DNA of 33,975 nucleotides from Fusobacterium mortiferum (GTDB lineage Bacteria; Fusobacteriota; Fusobacteriia; Fusobacteriales; Fusobacteriaceae): NCBI RefSeq assembly GCF_016900045.1, contig NZ_JACSNP010000019.1, positions 1 to 33,975 of the forward strand, read 5' to 3'. Shown piece by piece: positions 26,126 to 33,975 of this stretch (position 1 is its first letter; each line of letters starts with the position of its first letter). The notes under the pieces were generated by a model. It saw only the letters and a program-made list of their open reading frames with translations, ran no database searches and was not told where the DNA came from. The position numbers and the translations under genes were made by a program.

Positions 26126-26159
26126 AAATAAGTTAAAGAGAGTCCTCCTTAACTTATTT
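26126..26159 (-). other. Long hairpin in the rpoB-rpoC spacer
   Basis: AAATAAGTTAAAGAG (26126-26140) pairs with CTCCTTAACTTATTT (26145-26159) across a 4-base loop: 15 bp with one G-U on the transcript. No T-tract follows, so it is not a terminator. The transcript arm contains AAGGAGGA, a ribosome binding site-like sequence with no start codon after it, buried in the stem. Possible RNase III-type processing site or translation control. Confidence 0.7.
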
Positions 26160-26188
26160 TCCAATCTTAAAATATCAATTATTTTTTA

Positions 26189-29100
26189 TTAATCTTTAAA
26201 GTCATCTAAAGGAGAGTATTCAGTTAAGATCTCTTCTTTATTTAACTCTTCATCTACGTTTATTATATTATCTTCACTATCAAATAGTTCTACATCTAAT
26301 GCTAGTGCTTGGAACTCTTTTAATAATACTTTAAATGATTCTGGTAAGTCTGCTTCTGGCATCTCTTCACCTTTTATGATAGCTTCATAAGTTTTTGTTC
26401 TTCCAGTAACATCGTCTGATTTTACTGTTAACATCTCTTGAAGTATATTAGATGCTCCATATGCTTCTAGTGCCCAAACTTCCATCTCTCCAAGTCTTTG
26501 TCCTCCGAATTGAGCCTTTCCTCCTAGTGGTTGTTGTGTTACTAATGAGTATGGTCCAATTGCTCTTGCGTGCATCTTATCTTCAACTAGGTGGTGAAGT
26601 TTTAACATATACATTCTTCCTACAGTTACAGGATTATCAAATTTATCTCCTGTTCTTCCATCGTATAGATCAACTTTTCCACTTCTAGGGAATCCTAGTT
26701 TTTCTAAGTAATCCTTAACTTGATCTTCTGATGCTCCATCAAATACTGGAGTTGCTATATGTGTTCCACCATTGTAGTTACCCATAGCCATTCCTAAGTG
26801 AACTTCTAGTACCTGTCCGATGTTCATACGTGAAGGCACCCCTAGTGGGTTAAGTACAACGTCTAAGTGTGTTCCATCAGCTAAGAAAGGCATATCTTCT
26901 GCTGGTAATACTCTTGATACAACCCCTTTGTTTCCGTGACGTCCTGACATCTTATCTCCAACAGTGATTTTTCTTTTTTCTGCAACTAATATTTTTATAG
27001 CTTTATTTACACCAGCTTTTAGTTCATCACCATTTTCTCTTGATAATTCAAGAATTTCTACTACTGTTCCTTTTGAACCATGAGGCATTCTTAACGATGT
27101 ATCTCTTACATCTCTTGCTTTTTCCCCGAAGATTGCTCTTAATAATTTCTCTTCTGCAGGTGGTTCAGTTTCTCCCTTAGGAGCAGTTTTTCCTACTAGG
27201 ATATCTCCTGGTCCTACTTCAGAACCAATAGTTATAATACCATTAGCATCTAATTTTCTTAGTGCTTCTTCAGAGATATTAGGGATCTCTCTTGTAATCT
27301 CTTCATCTCCTAATTTAGTATTTCTAGCTTCTATTTCATACTCTTCTATATGAATTGATGTAAACACATCATCTTTTCTTAATCTATCAGAAATTAGGAT
27401 CGCGTCCTCGTAATTATATCCTTCCCAAGGCATGAACGCCATAAGTATATTTCTACCTAATGCTAAGTCTCCACCTTTTGTTGCTGGTCCATCAGCTAGG
27501 ATACTTCCAACTTTAACTTCTTCTCCAATAGATACTAAAGGAGTTTGATGTAAACACATAGAAGCGTTTGATCTTTCATAGTTTAATAATCTATATTTAT
27601 GTTCTTTTCCGTTTTCATCTTCTACAACTATTTTGCTAGCATCTACATAAACAACTTTTCCGTCTACTTTAGATACTACTAAAGCTCCTGAATCTACAGC
27701 AACTTTTCTTTCTAGTCCAGTTCCTATATAAGGTGCTTCTGTTCTTAATAATGGTACAGCCTGTCTTTGCATGTTTGATCCCATCAGTGCTCTGTTGGCG
27801 TCGTCGTGCTCAAGGAATGGAATTAATCCTGCAGATACAGATACCACTTGTTTAGGAGAGATATCTAGGTAATCAACTTTTTCTCCTGTTATATTTACTA
27901 TTTCATGTCCAAATCTACAAACAACTTCTCCTAAAAGTTCATTGTTTTCTCCAATTTTAGTATCGGCTTGGGCAATGAATAATCCTTCTTCTTCATCAGC
28001 TGCTAAATACTCTATTCTGTCAAAATCAGCTTTTCCATCTACAACTTTAATATATGGAGTTTCTATAAATCCATATTTGTTTATTTTAGCATATATAGCT
28101 AACGATCCAATAAGTCCGATGTTTGGTCCCTCTGGAGTCTCTATAGGACAGATTCTTCCATAGTGAGAATCATGTACGTCTCTTACCTCGAATCCCGCTC
28201 TTTCTCTTGAAAGTCCTCCAGGTCCTAATGCTGATATTCTTCTCTTATGAGTTAACTCAGATAATGGGTTTGATTGGTCCATGAACTGAGATAATTGACC
28301 TGAACCAAAGAAATCTAATATCAATGCATTCAATGGTCTAGTATTTAGAAGTGATTGTGGAGTTAATGTTTCAGAATCTTGAATAGTCATTTTCTCTCTT
28401 ACCATTTTTCCCATTTTAGAAAGTCCAGCTTTAATTTGCATTAAAAGTAACTCTCCAACTCCTCTTACCCTTCTATTAGATAAGTTATCTATATCATCAG
28501 TATGTCCATTTCCATTGTTTAAGTTGATTACATACTTCATAGTTGCAATGATATCTTCTTTAGTTAAAAGTATCTCATCATCTGCTACATTTAACTTAAG
28601 TCTCTTATTCATTTTATATCTTCCAACTGGCTCAAGATCATATCTTTGAGGGTTGAAGAACATTTGTCTAATAAGTGATTTTGCTGATTCTATTGTAACT
28701 AAATCTCCTGGTCTTAACTTTTTGAATACTTCAGTTACAGCATCCTCTTTAGTTAATGTCGTATCATTTAATACTGTATTAGCTAGTAATTTATCCTCTG
28801 GTTTTACTTCCCAGTAAACTACTTTTTCAATCTTAGCATCTATTAAAGTCTCAATTAATGCCTCATCAATAACAGCATCTACTTCAGCTATTATTTCTCC
28901 TGTTTCTTCATCGTATATATCTTCTTTGATGAAGCTTCCTTCAAATTTTGTTCTAAGAACACTTATTAATTCTTCTCTATTTTTATATTTTTGGAATATA
29001 GGAGTTAATTCTAATTCCTTTGTTTCTAAAAAGTAATCTTTAATTTCTGTATTGTTCTCAAAAAAATCAATAGCCTTTAAGAATACAGTTGCTAATACTT

Positions 29101-29689
29101 TTTTCTTTCTATCAATCTTTACACTTAAGAAGTCATTTTTATCAGTTTCAAATTCAAGCCAAGTTCCTTTATATGGAATAATTTTTCCTGAAAATAGATC
29201 TTTACCTGTTTGAATATTGATCTCTTTATTAAATGAAACACCTGGTGATCTATGTAATTGCGATACAACAACTCTTTCAGCACCATTTATTACGAAAGTT
29301 CCTCTTTCAGTCATTAAAGGTATTTCTCCGAAATAAACTAAAGATTCTTGTATTTCATTTCCACTTTTTTTATTTATAAGTCTTAATCTAACTTTTAAGG
29401 AAGCAGAGTAAGTCTTACCTCTTTTTTTACACTCAAGTTCATCATTTAATGGTGGTTCAGCTTCATGTAATTCATAAGCTACATACTCTAACTTGATATC
29501 TCCATTAGAAGATTCAACAGGGAAAATTTCTCTAAAAGCTGATTCTAACCCCTTGTCTTTTCTATTATTTGGAGCTTCTTTAGCTTGTAGAAAATCTTCA
29601 TAGGAATCCAATTGGAACTCAAGAAAATGAGGCATAGTTCCTCTCTCTTTTATCCTTCCAAAATTCAATCTTTCAACGAGTTTCCCCAT
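26189..29689 (-). CDS. rpoB: RNA polymerase beta subunit
   Basis: Second-largest RNA polymerase subunit, 1166 residues, beginning [17 protein letters not shown]. The rifampicin region (about residues 455-490; DNA near 28210-28310) reads [20 protein letters not shown] then [11 protein letters not shown], with the usual Gln, Asp, His and Ser at the common resistance positions. [19 protein letters not shown], the [18 protein letters not shown] catalytic region, [15 protein letters not shown] and the C-terminal [19 protein letters not shown] follow. The ATG is preceded by AAGGGGTG. No lineage insertions are evident. Confidence 0.99.
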   Translation of the reverse strand: MGKLVERLNFGRIKERGTMPHFLEFQLDSYEDFLQAKEAPNNRKDKGLESAFREIFPVESSNGDIKLEYVAYELHEAEPPLNDELECKKRGKTYSASLKVRLRLINKKSGNEIQESLVYFGEIPLMTERGTFVINGAERVVVSQLHRSPGVSFNKEINIQTGKDLFSGKIIPYKGTWLEFETDKNDFLSVKIDRKKKVLATVFLKAIDFFENNTEIKDYFLETKELELTPIFQKYKNREELISVLRTKFEGSFIKEDIYDEETGEIIAEVDAVIDEALIETLIDAKIEKVVYWEVKPEDKLLANTVLNDTTLTKEDAVTEVFKKLRPGDLVTIESAKSLIRQMFFNPQRYDLEPVGRYKMNKRLKLNVADDEILLTKEDIIATMKYVINLNNGNGHTDDIDNLSNRRVRGVGELLLMQIKAGLSKMGKMVREKMTIQDSETLTPQSLLNTRPLNALILDFFGSGQLSQFMDQSNPLSELTHKRRISALGPGGLSRERAGFEVRDVHDSHYGRICPIETPEGPNIGLIGSLAIYAKINKYGFIETPYIKVVDGKADFDRIEYLAADEEEGLFIAQADTKIGENNELLGEVVCRFGHEIVNITGEKVDYLDISPKQVVSVSAGLIPFLEHDDANRALMGSNMQRQAVPLLRTEAPYIGTGLERKVAVDSGALVVSKVDGKVVYVDASKIVVEDENGKEHKYRLLNYERSNASMCLHQTPLVSIGEEVKVGSILADGPATKGGDLALGRNILMAFMPWEGYNYEDAILISDRLRKDDVFTSIHIEEYEIEARNTKLGDEEITREIPNISEEALRKLDANGIITIGSEVGPGDILVGKTAPKGETEPPAEEKLLRAIFGEKARDVRDTSLRMPHGSKGTVVEILELSRENGDELKAGVNKAIKILVAEKRKITVGDKMSGRHGNKGVVSRVLPAEDMPFLADGTHLDVVLNPLGVPSRMNIGQVLEVHLGMAMGNYNGGTHIATPVFDGASEDQVKDYLEKLGFPRSGKVDLYDGRTGDKFDNPVTVGRMYMLKLHHLVEDKMHARAIGPYSLVTQQPLGGKAQFGGQRLGEMEVWALEAYGASNILQEMLTVKSDDVTGRTKTYEAIIKGEEMPEADLPESFKVLLKEFQALALDVELFDSEDNIINVDEELNKEEILTEYSPLDDFKD

Positions 29690-29726
29690 TAATTCACACC
29701 CCTTATCAATCTTAAATTTAATAGTT

Positions 29727-29767
29727 AATCATTTGAAAATAACAGGCTAATCTATTTCCAAATGATT
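29727..29767 (-). other. Long hairpin upstream of rpoB
   Basis: AATCATTTGAAAATA (29727-29741) pairs with TATTTCCAAATGATT (29753-29767) over 15 bp with one G-U and an 11-base loop, 38 bases before the rpoB start. No T-tract follows. E. coli has an RNase III site in the equivalent rplL-rpoB gap; this may be an analogue. Confidence 0.65.
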
Positions 29768-29814
29768 AATTATCACTTTCCAAAAATAAAAATTAAATCA
29801 TCTTAATAATTAGT

Positions 29815-29841
29815 AAAAAGGCACTCTATCGAAGAGTGCCT
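29815..29841 (-). terminator. Terminator-like attenuator between rplL and rpoB
   Basis: Minus-strand AGGCACTCT (29841-29833) pairs perfectly with AGAGTGCCT (29827-29819) around TCGAT, followed by TTTTT (29819-29815). It lies 54 bases after rplL and ahead of rpoB, the position where partial termination lowers rpoBC relative to ribosomal protein mRNA in other bacteria. Confidence 0.88.
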
Positions 29842-29894
29842 ATTTTTTTTAACTAAGTTAAGATTTTATTTCTTAATCAGAATTTAAGTTAAAA

Positions 29895-30263
29895 CTATTT
29901 AACTTCTACAGTTGCTCCAGCAGCTGTTAATTTTTCTTTTATTGATTCAGCTTCTTCTTTAGCAACTCCTTCTTTTAATTTTCCACCGTTATCTACTAAT
30001 TCTTTAGCTTCTTTTAATCCTAATCCAGTAATTCCTCTTACTTCTTTGATTACAGCTATTTTGTTAGCTCCTGCGTTTGTTAAGATTACGTCAAACTCAG
30101 TTTTCTCTTCAGCTGCTGCTGCTTCTCCTCCTGCTACTGCTACTGCTACTGGAGCTGCTGCTGTTACACCGAAGTGCTCTTCTAAAGCAGTTACTAATTC
30201 TTTTAATTCTAAAACTGTCATAGCTTCTAAATCAGCTATAAATTGTTCTCTATTGAATGCCAT
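29895..30263 (-). CDS. rplL: 50S ribosomal protein L7/L12
   Basis: Stalk protein of the large ribosomal subunit that recruits translation GTPases, 122 residues. N-terminal dimerisation domain [21 protein letters not shown], an Ala/Val/Gly-rich hinge (about residues 34-55), then the globular domain [37 protein letters not shown] and the C-terminus [21 protein letters not shown] lies before the ATG. Follows rplJ by 66 bases, with which it assembles. Confidence 0.99.
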   Translation of the reverse strand: MAFNREQFIADLEAMTVLELKELVTALEEHFGVTAAAPVAVAVAGGEAAAAEEKTEFDVILTNAGANKIAVIKEVRGITGLGLKEAKELVDNGGKLKEGVAKEEAESIKEKLTAAGATVEVK

Positions 30264-30329
30264 TTATTGTTTCCTCCTTAATTTTTCGAAAATATCTATC
30301 TTAATTTTTTATTTTAAATTTGACCAAAA

Positions 30330-30848
30330 TTATTCAGCTGTAGTTTCAGCTTCTTTTTTATCAGCGATTGCCACAGTTGCGTAAGCAAGTTTTCTGATTG
30401 GTCCAAGCATTGAGTTAAGTAACATAGAAAGTAATTGATCTCTTGAAGGTAATTTAGCTAGAGCTTCTACCTCAGTTGCTTCAACTCTTTTTCCTGTTAA
30501 TAATCCACCTTTAATTTTGAATACTTCTTTTTTTGCTTTAGCCTTTTCTTTTGCTAAATCAAAAACTAATTTTGCAGGAGCTACTGGATCTGCATATCCG
30601 AAAGCGAATGCTGTAGTCCCTTCTAATAAATCATCAAAAGAATCTTCTACTCCAGCTTCTTTTAATGCTATTTTGAATAATCTATTTTTTGCAACTAGAT
30701 ATTCAGCACCTGCTTCTCTTACTTTTTTTCTTAATTCAGTTTCCTCGTTAACTGTGATTCCTTGATAGTCAACTAATACTACTGATTGAGCTTTTCTTAT
30801 TTTTTCTGCTAGTTCAGCTACTTGTTCGATTTTTGCTTGAGTTGCCAT
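30330..30848 (-). CDS. rplJ: 50S ribosomal protein L10
   Basis: Stalk base protein binding 23S rRNA and the L7/L12 dimers, 172 residues. The N-terminal QAKIEQVAELAEKIRKAQSV followed by VLVDYQGITVNEETELRKK and YLVAKNRLFKIAL is typical; the C-terminal helix binds L12. The ATG at 30848 is used because GGAGGTGA precedes it by a normal distance; a GTG frame start 12 bases earlier lies inside that site. Expected to be autoregulated through the L10 leader directly upstream. Confidence 0.98.
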   Translation of the reverse strand: MATQAKIEQVAELAEKIRKAQSVVLVDYQGITVNEETELRKKVREAGAEYLVAKNRLFKIALKEAGVEDSFDDLLEGTTAFAFGYADPVAPAKLVFDLAKEKAKAKKEVFKIKGGLLTGKRVEATEVEALAKLPSRDQLLSMLLNSMLGPIRKLAYATVAIADKKEAETTAE

Positions 30849-30873
30849 TCTTTGATTCACCTCCTCTTTTTTC

Positions 30874-31001
30874 TAAAAATTACCTCCGTGCCAAAGGTTA
30901 GGAACGGAGGTTGTAATCAAACTATGAGGCTAGCGAAACCTTATTCCAACCTCGGTAGGATAATTTAAGGTTCACAACCACCTACGGTCTTTGGTTTGGA
31001 T
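30874..31001 (-). promoter_or_regulatory. L10 ribosomal protein leader with attenuator-like hairpin
   Basis: The rplA-rplJ spacer contains AGACCGTAGGTGG at its 5' end (about 30990 down), CTTAAATTATCCTACCGAGGT and further paired GC-rich segments typical of bacterial L10 leaders, to which the L10-L12 complex binds. It ends with ACCTCCGT (30911-30904) paired with ACGGAGGT (30889-30882) and a T-tract (30879-30875), a terminator-like stem just before rplJ. Confidence 0.82.
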
Positions 31002-31015
31002 CTATATTAAATTAT

Positions 31016-31723
31016 TTATCCAACATATTTAGCTACTAATGCAGGGTCCATTTTTATTCCAGGTCCCATTGTTAGTGATACAGCAACAGTTCTTAAGTAT
31101 TGTCCTTTAGAAGATGCTGGTTTTAATCTTGTGATTTGATCTAAGAAAGCTTTGAAGTTTTCTTCAATTTTCTCAGGTGCGAAATCTGCTTTACCAATTG
31201 GTACGTGAATTGATCCTAATTTGTCAACTCTGAATGCTAATTTACCTTTTTTGAACTCAGTTACTGCTTCTGCAATGTTTGGAGTTACAGTTCCTGATTT
31301 AGGGTTAGGCATTAATCCTTTAGTTCCTAGGATTTTTCCTAATCTTCCTAATTTAGGCATCATGTCAGGAGTAGCGATTACTAAGTCGAAATCTAACCAT
31401 CCTTGTTGAATTTGGTTTATATATTCATCAGCTCCTGCATAATCTGCACCAGCTGCTAAAGCCTTCTCTATGTTAGCTCCTGAAGTTATAGCTAATACTT
31501 TTACAGTTTTTCCTGTTCCGTGAGGTAATACAACTGTACCTCTAACTTGTTGGTCTGCATGTCTAGGATCTACTCCAAGTCTTAAAGCTACTTCTACAGT
31601 TTCTGTAAATTTAGCTGTTCTAGTTTTTAATACTAGATCTAAAGCTTCTTTAACTTCATAAAGCTTTCCAGTTTCTACTAACTTAGCTATTTCTAAGTAT
31701 TTTTTTCCTCTATGTTTTGCCAT
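31016..31723 (-). CDS. rplA: 50S ribosomal protein L1
   Basis: L1 stalk protein controlling tRNA exit, 235 residues. [56 protein letters not shown] with [10 protein letters not shown] (the L1 signature), and [14 protein letters not shown] are all intact. AAAGGGAGG precedes the ATG. In other bacteria L1 represses the L11-L1 mRNA; the hairpin elements before rplK and rplA fit this. Confidence 0.99.
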   Translation of the reverse strand: MAKHRGKKYLEIAKLVETGKLYEVKEALDLVLKTRTAKFTETVEVALRLGVDPRHADQQVRGTVVLPHGTGKTVKVLAITSGANIEKALAAGADYAGADEYINQIQQGWLDFDLVIATPDMMPKLGRLGKILGTKGLMPNPKSGTVTPNIAEAVTEFKKGKLAFRVDKLGSIHVPIGKADFAPEKIEENFKAFLDQITRLKPASSKGQYLRTVAVSLTMGPGIKMDPALVAKYVG

Positions 31724-31742
31724 GTTTTAATTTCCTCCCTTT

Positions 31743-31794
31743 GTGGTGATGCGGATGCCTCCTACCACTTAATATAGAGTGGCTCGATTAGCCA
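31743..31794 (-). promoter_or_regulatory. Folded leader before rplA with competing stems
   Basis: The transcript strand can form three mutually exclusive small stems: TGGCT/AGCCA (31794-31780), CCACT/AGTGG (31782-31765) and GTGGT/ACCAC (31768-31743). The last encloses GGAGGCATCC and lies immediately before the rplA ribosome binding site. It resembles the element before rplK. An L1 site or coupling device is possible. Confidence 0.45.
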
Positions 31795-31811
31795 TCTCCC
31801 AAACAAATTAA

Positions 31812-32237
31812 TTAGTCTACTATTTTTATTCCCATTGATCTTGCTGATCCAGCTATTATTCTCATAGCTGCTTCTACTGATCCTGCGTTTAAATCAGGCA
31901 TTTTTGTTTCAGCAATCTCTCTTAATTTAGCTGTTGTAATTTGTCCAGCAACTTCTTTTTTAGAGTTCTTAGCTGCTGATTGGATTCCTGCTGCTTTCTT
32001 TAATAAGTCTGATGCAGGTGGAGTTTTTAATATAAATGTGAAACTTCTGTCGTTGTAAACAGAAATTTCTACTGGAATTATCCATCCAGCTTTATCTTGA
32101 GTTTTTGCATTGAAAGCTTTACAGAATTCCATGATGTTTACTCCGTGAGCTCCTAATGCTGGTCCAACTGGTGGAGCTGGGTTAGCTTTACCTGCTGGTA
32201 ATTGTAGTTTTATTAATTTAATTACTTCTTTTGCCAT
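31812..32237 (-). CDS. rplK: 50S ribosomal protein L11
   Basis: GTPase-centre protein of the large subunit, 141 residues. [37 protein letters not shown], the linker [10 protein letters not shown] and the C-terminal rRNA-binding [20 protein letters not shown] with the terminal [11 protein letters not shown] are all canonical. The ATG follows CGGAGGTG. Follows nusG by 67 bases. Confidence 0.99.
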   Translation of the reverse strand: MAKEVIKLIKLQLPAGKANPAPPVGPALGAHGVNIMEFCKAFNAKTQDKAGWIIPVEISVYNDRSFTFILKTPPASDLLKKAAGIQSAAKNSKKEVAGQITTAKLREIAETKMPDLNAGSVEAAMRIIAGSARSMGIKIVD

Positions 32238-32265
32238 TTCTTAAAATTACACCTCCGAAAAATGT

Positions 32266-32291
32266 GTGGTAATGACGGTGTCATCTCCCAC
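32266..32291 (-). promoter_or_regulatory. Hairpin leader before rplK, candidate L1 binding site
   Basis: On the transcript GTGG-gag-ATGAC-acc-GTCAT-ta-CCAC forms a two-part stem with an internal loop, 28 bases before the rplK start. A GTGGGAG...ACCAC structure at this place is common before rplK and is thought to mimic the L1 site of 23S rRNA; the match here is by eye. Confidence 0.55.
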
Positions 32292-32304
32292 TAGCAAGGC
32301 CCAA

Positions 32305-32904
32305 TTATGCCTTTTGAACACTGTCAAAATCTACTTCAACTGGAGTCATTCTTCCAAACATTTCGATCATGACTTTAGCTTTTTTATGTTCCATATCTAT
32401 CTCAGCAACTTTACCTTCTTGATCTGCAAAACCACCTTTTAGTACTTTTACATAATCTCCTACTGCAAAGTTAATTTTTATTACTTCTTTAAGCTCTTTT
32501 TCATCCTTTGAAAGATCTAATCCAATAACATCAAATATGTTTTTCACTTCTTCATCTTCCATTGGAATAGGATCAGAACCAACACCAACAAATCCTGTTA
32601 CTCCATTAGTATTTCTAACTACATACCAAGCATCTGAATCCACTCTAAAGTTTATTCCTTCGTTGCTTTCCTCTCTTGTAGCTACCATTTCCAACATTAC
32701 ATATCCTGGAAATATTTTTCTAGCAACAGTCTTCTTTTTACCTCTCACTTCTTCTATAGTCTCTTCTTCAGGAACAAGAATTCTTGTAACGATATCCCCC
32801 ATCCCTAGAGTTTCTATTTTTTGTTCAAGGTCAGTTTTTACTTTTTTTTCATACCCTGAATAAGTATGAATCATAAACCATTTTTTTACTAAGGTTTTTT
32901 CCAT
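32305..32904 (-). CDS. nusG: Transcription elongation factor NusG
   Basis: Binds RNA polymerase and couples transcription with ribosomes, Rho and antitermination, 199 residues. The NGN domain starts WFMIHTYSGYEKKVKTDLEQ and includes FPGYVMLEM (about 65) and WYVVRNTNGVTGFVG. The KOW domain is at the C-terminus: FAVGDYVKVLKGGFADQEGK then FGRMTPVEVDFDSVQK. It begins 5 bases after secE with GGAGGATAATAAAT before the ATG, the usual secE-nusG pair. Confidence 0.98.
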   Translation of the reverse strand: MEKTLVKKWFMIHTYSGYEKKVKTDLEQKIETLGMGDIVTRILVPEEETIEEVRGKKKTVARKIFPGYVMLEMVATREESNEGINFRVDSDAWYVVRNTNGVTGFVGVGSDPIPMEDEEVKNIFDVIGLDLSKDEKELKEVIKINFAVGDYVKVLKGGFADQEGKVAEIDMEHKKAKVMIEMFGRMTPVEVDFDSVQKA

Positions 32905-32909
32905 ATTTA

Positions 32910-33092
32910 TTATCCTCCAAAGAGAGATACCAAAATCTTTAATAGTCTAGAAGCAATCAAATCAAAAACTCCCAAATATATACTTAATATCAAGCTCATC
33001 GCGATTACCCAAAGAGTTGAATTTTTTACTTCTTCTTTGCTCGGCCACTGAACTTTGGAATATTCCATTTTCATTCCTTGAAAAAGATTCAT
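32910..33092 (-). CDS. secE: Preprotein translocase subunit SecE
   Basis: A 60-residue single-helix SecE of the short type. The amphipathic segment MEYSKVQWPSKEEVKNST is the SecE signature, followed by one membrane helix (about residues 28-50). Part of the SecYEG channel in the inner membrane. I start at the ATG at 33092, after AAGGTGATCGC; the longer frame begins in the tRNA trailer region and is unsupported. The tRNA-Trp gene lies 35 bases upstream. Confidence 0.95.
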   Translation of the reverse strand: MNLFQGMKMEYSKVQWPSKEEVKNSTLWVIAMSLILSIYLGVFDLIASRLLKILVSLFGG

Positions 33093-33127
33093 GCGATCAC
33101 CTTTTTGATTCGACATTATAAAAAAAA

Positions 33128-33203
33128 TGGCAGGTCAAGAGGGACTCGAACCCCCAACCCTCGGTTTTGGAGACCGATGCTCTACCAATTGAGCCATTGA
33201 CCT
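33128..33203 (-). tRNA. tRNA-Trp (CCA anticodon)
   Basis: A complete 76-base cloverleaf on the minus strand. Acceptor AGGTCAA/TTGACCT, D-arm GCTCAATTGGTAGAGC, anticodon stem-loop TCGGT-CTCCAAA-ACCGA with anticodon CCA, T-arm with TTCGAGT, discriminator G and encoded 3' CCA. It lies between rpmG and secE, a common arrangement. Confidence 0.97.
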
Positions 33204-33225
33204 GCACGTTGTAAAACTAAACTAA

Positions 33226-33378
33226 TTATTTCTTAGTTTCTTTATGTAAAGTAACTTTTTTGTCCCACTTACAGTATTTATTAATTTCTAATCTTTCTGT
33301 AGTATTCTTTTTATTTTTTGAAGTGCTGTAGTTTCTTCTTTTGCACTCTGTACATTCTAATTGAATATTTACTCTCAA
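33226..33378 (-). CDS. rpmG: 50S ribosomal protein L33
   Basis: A 50-residue protein starting [20 protein letters not shown] and ending VTLHKETKK, clearly L33. The start is a TTG at 33378 with GGAGG 7 bases upstream, which gives the normal L33 N-terminus; the much longer frame reading would start at the transcription promoter. The CxxC pair (about 9 and 12) is intact, but the second pair has only one cysteine (NKYCKWDKK), so a four-cysteine zinc site is not complete. First protein gene of the secE-nusG-rpl-rpo cluster. Confidence 0.95.
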   Translation of the reverse strand: MRVNIQLECTECKRRNYSTSKNKKNTTERLEINKYCKWDKKVTLHKETKK

Positions 33379-33395
33379 TTTTACACCTCCACTCA

Positions 33396-33416
33396 TAACG
33401 GTATCATTTAGATCCT
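33396..33416 (-). other. Hairpin in the rpmG leader
   Basis: The rpmG leader transcript contains CCATACA-tagaatg-TGTATGG, a 7-bp stem (approximately at these positions), immediately followed by GAGGATC and a short ATG-initiated frame before the TTG start. It could affect rpmG translation; no known leader family recognised. Confidence 0.35.
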
Positions 33417-33469
33417 CCCATACACATTCTATGTATGGTGTTAAAGAGTTTATATCTTGCTTTCTAAGA

Positions 33470-33505
33470 CTTAGATATATTACCATTTTTTTTATTTCTT
33501 GTCAA
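33470..33505 (-). promoter_or_regulatory. Promoter of the rpmG-tRNA-secE-nusG cluster
   Basis: Minus-strand TTGACA (33505-33500), 17 bases, TAATAT (33482-33477); start near 33470, leaving a leader of about 90 bases. Confidence 0.9.
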
Positions 33506-33717
33506 TGATTTTTTTTAATTTAATTAATATTTTTTTACATTCTACTAAAATCCTCTATTTTTAAAGGATTTTTATGTATTGATATGGTAATTTAATCTAG
33601 TAATCCTATTGTAATTTTAATATTCTATAAAGTATACTTTTAATTTATTTTATAAAATTTAAAATCTACTCTTAATATTTAATAATTTATTTATATTAAA
33701 TTTTGGTATCTCATCAA
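33506..33717. other. AT-rich spacer between 5S rRNA and rpmG
   Basis: About 210 bases of mostly A/T sequence. The only structure I see is AAAATCCT (33547-33554) paired with AGGATTTT (33565-33572), with weak T-tracts on both strands. No gene is evident. Confidence 0.6.
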
Positions 33718-33734
33718 CACAAAAAATAAAAAAA
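33718..33734 (-). terminator. Transcription end signal after 5S rRNA
   Basis: On the minus strand the closing helix of 5S rRNA (ending GCCAAGC) is followed by TTTTTTTATTTTTTGTG, so the rRNA end helix with the T-tract acts as an intrinsic terminator of the rRNA operon. Confidence 0.8.
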
Positions 33735-33852
33735 GCTTGGCAAGTTCCTATCCTCCCAGGAGGCTTCCCTCCAAGTACTTTCAGCGTTTACGGGCTTAAC
33801 TTCCAGGTTCGGAATGTGTCTGGGTGTACCTCCGTAGCTATTCTCACCAAGC
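33735..33852 (-). rRNA. rrf: 5S ribosomal RNA
   Basis: About 118 bases on the minus strand, starting GCTTGGTGAGAATAGC and ending CTTGCCAAGC, which pair as helix I. The conserved loop CATTCCGAACCTGGAAGTTAAG and the GGAGGGAAGCCTCC region identify 5S. It follows the 23S end by about 48 bases with no tRNA between. Ends are estimated to within 1-2 bases. Confidence 0.96.
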
Positions 33853-33900
33853 TATATCTATTTGCATAGACATTCAAAACTATATAGTAATATCAGGTAA

Positions 33901-33975
33901 GGTTAAAACTTCGACTTATTAGTATTGGTCAGCTAAAGGCCTCGCAGCCCTTACACCCCCAACCTATCAACCTCC
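33901..33975 (-). rRNA. rrl: 23S ribosomal RNA, 3' end (partial)
   Basis: On the minus strand, from the window edge: GGAGGTTGATAGGTTGG then GGGTGTAAGGGCTGCGAGG, AGCTGACCAATACTAATAAG and GTCGAAGTTTTAACC. This is the conserved terminal segment of 23S rRNA. Only the last 75 bases are inside the window; the 3' end is estimated. Confidence 0.95.

Noticed and set aside
33379-33486. 36-residue N-terminal extension of L33
   Set aside because: The frame begins within the promoter -10 region, and L33 proteins begin at the MRVNI position reached from the TTG at 33378.

Overview
The window is a low-GC (visibly about 30% G+C) bacterial chromosome segment that reads as Fusobacterium, most plausibly the F. 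varium/ulcerans/mortiferum group. The reasons are the Gram-negative-like but Firmicutes-style gene order (rpmG-tRNA-Trp-secE-nusG-rplKAJL-rpoBC; yicC-remA-gmk-rpoZ), the NifS/NifU iron-sulfur pair, a lysine riboswitch on an amino-acid ABC transporter, and a sodium:sialic acid symporter. The genus is an inference from family resemblance, not a database result. Almost everything is transcribed leftward (minus strand); only the sialic acid symporter and a cold-shock gene run rightward.

Right to left along transcription: the 3' end of a 23S rRNA gene and a 5S rRNA gene (33735-33975) are followed by the transcription/translation cluster rpmG, tRNA-Trp, secE, nusG, rplK, rplA, rplJ, rplL, rpoB and rpoC (22119-33378). 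Its spacers carry an L10 leader, hairpin leaders before rplK and rplA, a terminator-like attenuator and long hairpins around rpoB. Next come yicC, remA, gmk, rpoZ and an ApbE-type flavin transferase (19141-22051), a rightward cspA-type gene, and a ComF-like phosphoribosyltransferase.

A sialic acid module occupies 12907-17987. A LacI-type regulator, a ROK kinase (nanK), a YhcH anomerase and the ManNAc-6-P epimerase (nanE) run leftward. A SiaT-type sodium symporter diverges rightward. Two near-identical 14-bp palindromes sit just downstream of the two divergent promoters and look like the regulator's operators. No sialic acid lyase is in the window.

Next is a lysine ABC transporter operon behind a lysine riboswitch with a clear terminator/antiterminator pair (10038-12897), then pyruvate kinase, enolase and a HAD phosphatase. 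The left part holds the most novel-looking element: a strong promoter, a 34-codon leader peptide with Tyr-Trp-Trp-Ser-Tyr and Tyr-Trp codons, alternative hairpins and an intrinsic terminator. These sit directly ahead of an NSS-family transporter, its 36-residue MetS-like small subunit and tyrS. It looks like a ribosome-mediated attenuator sensing aromatic amino acids. After tyrS come a GNAT acetyltransferase, endonuclease III, cysteine desulfurase and its scaffold. A strong leftward promoter at the left edge may drive a stable RNA outside the window.
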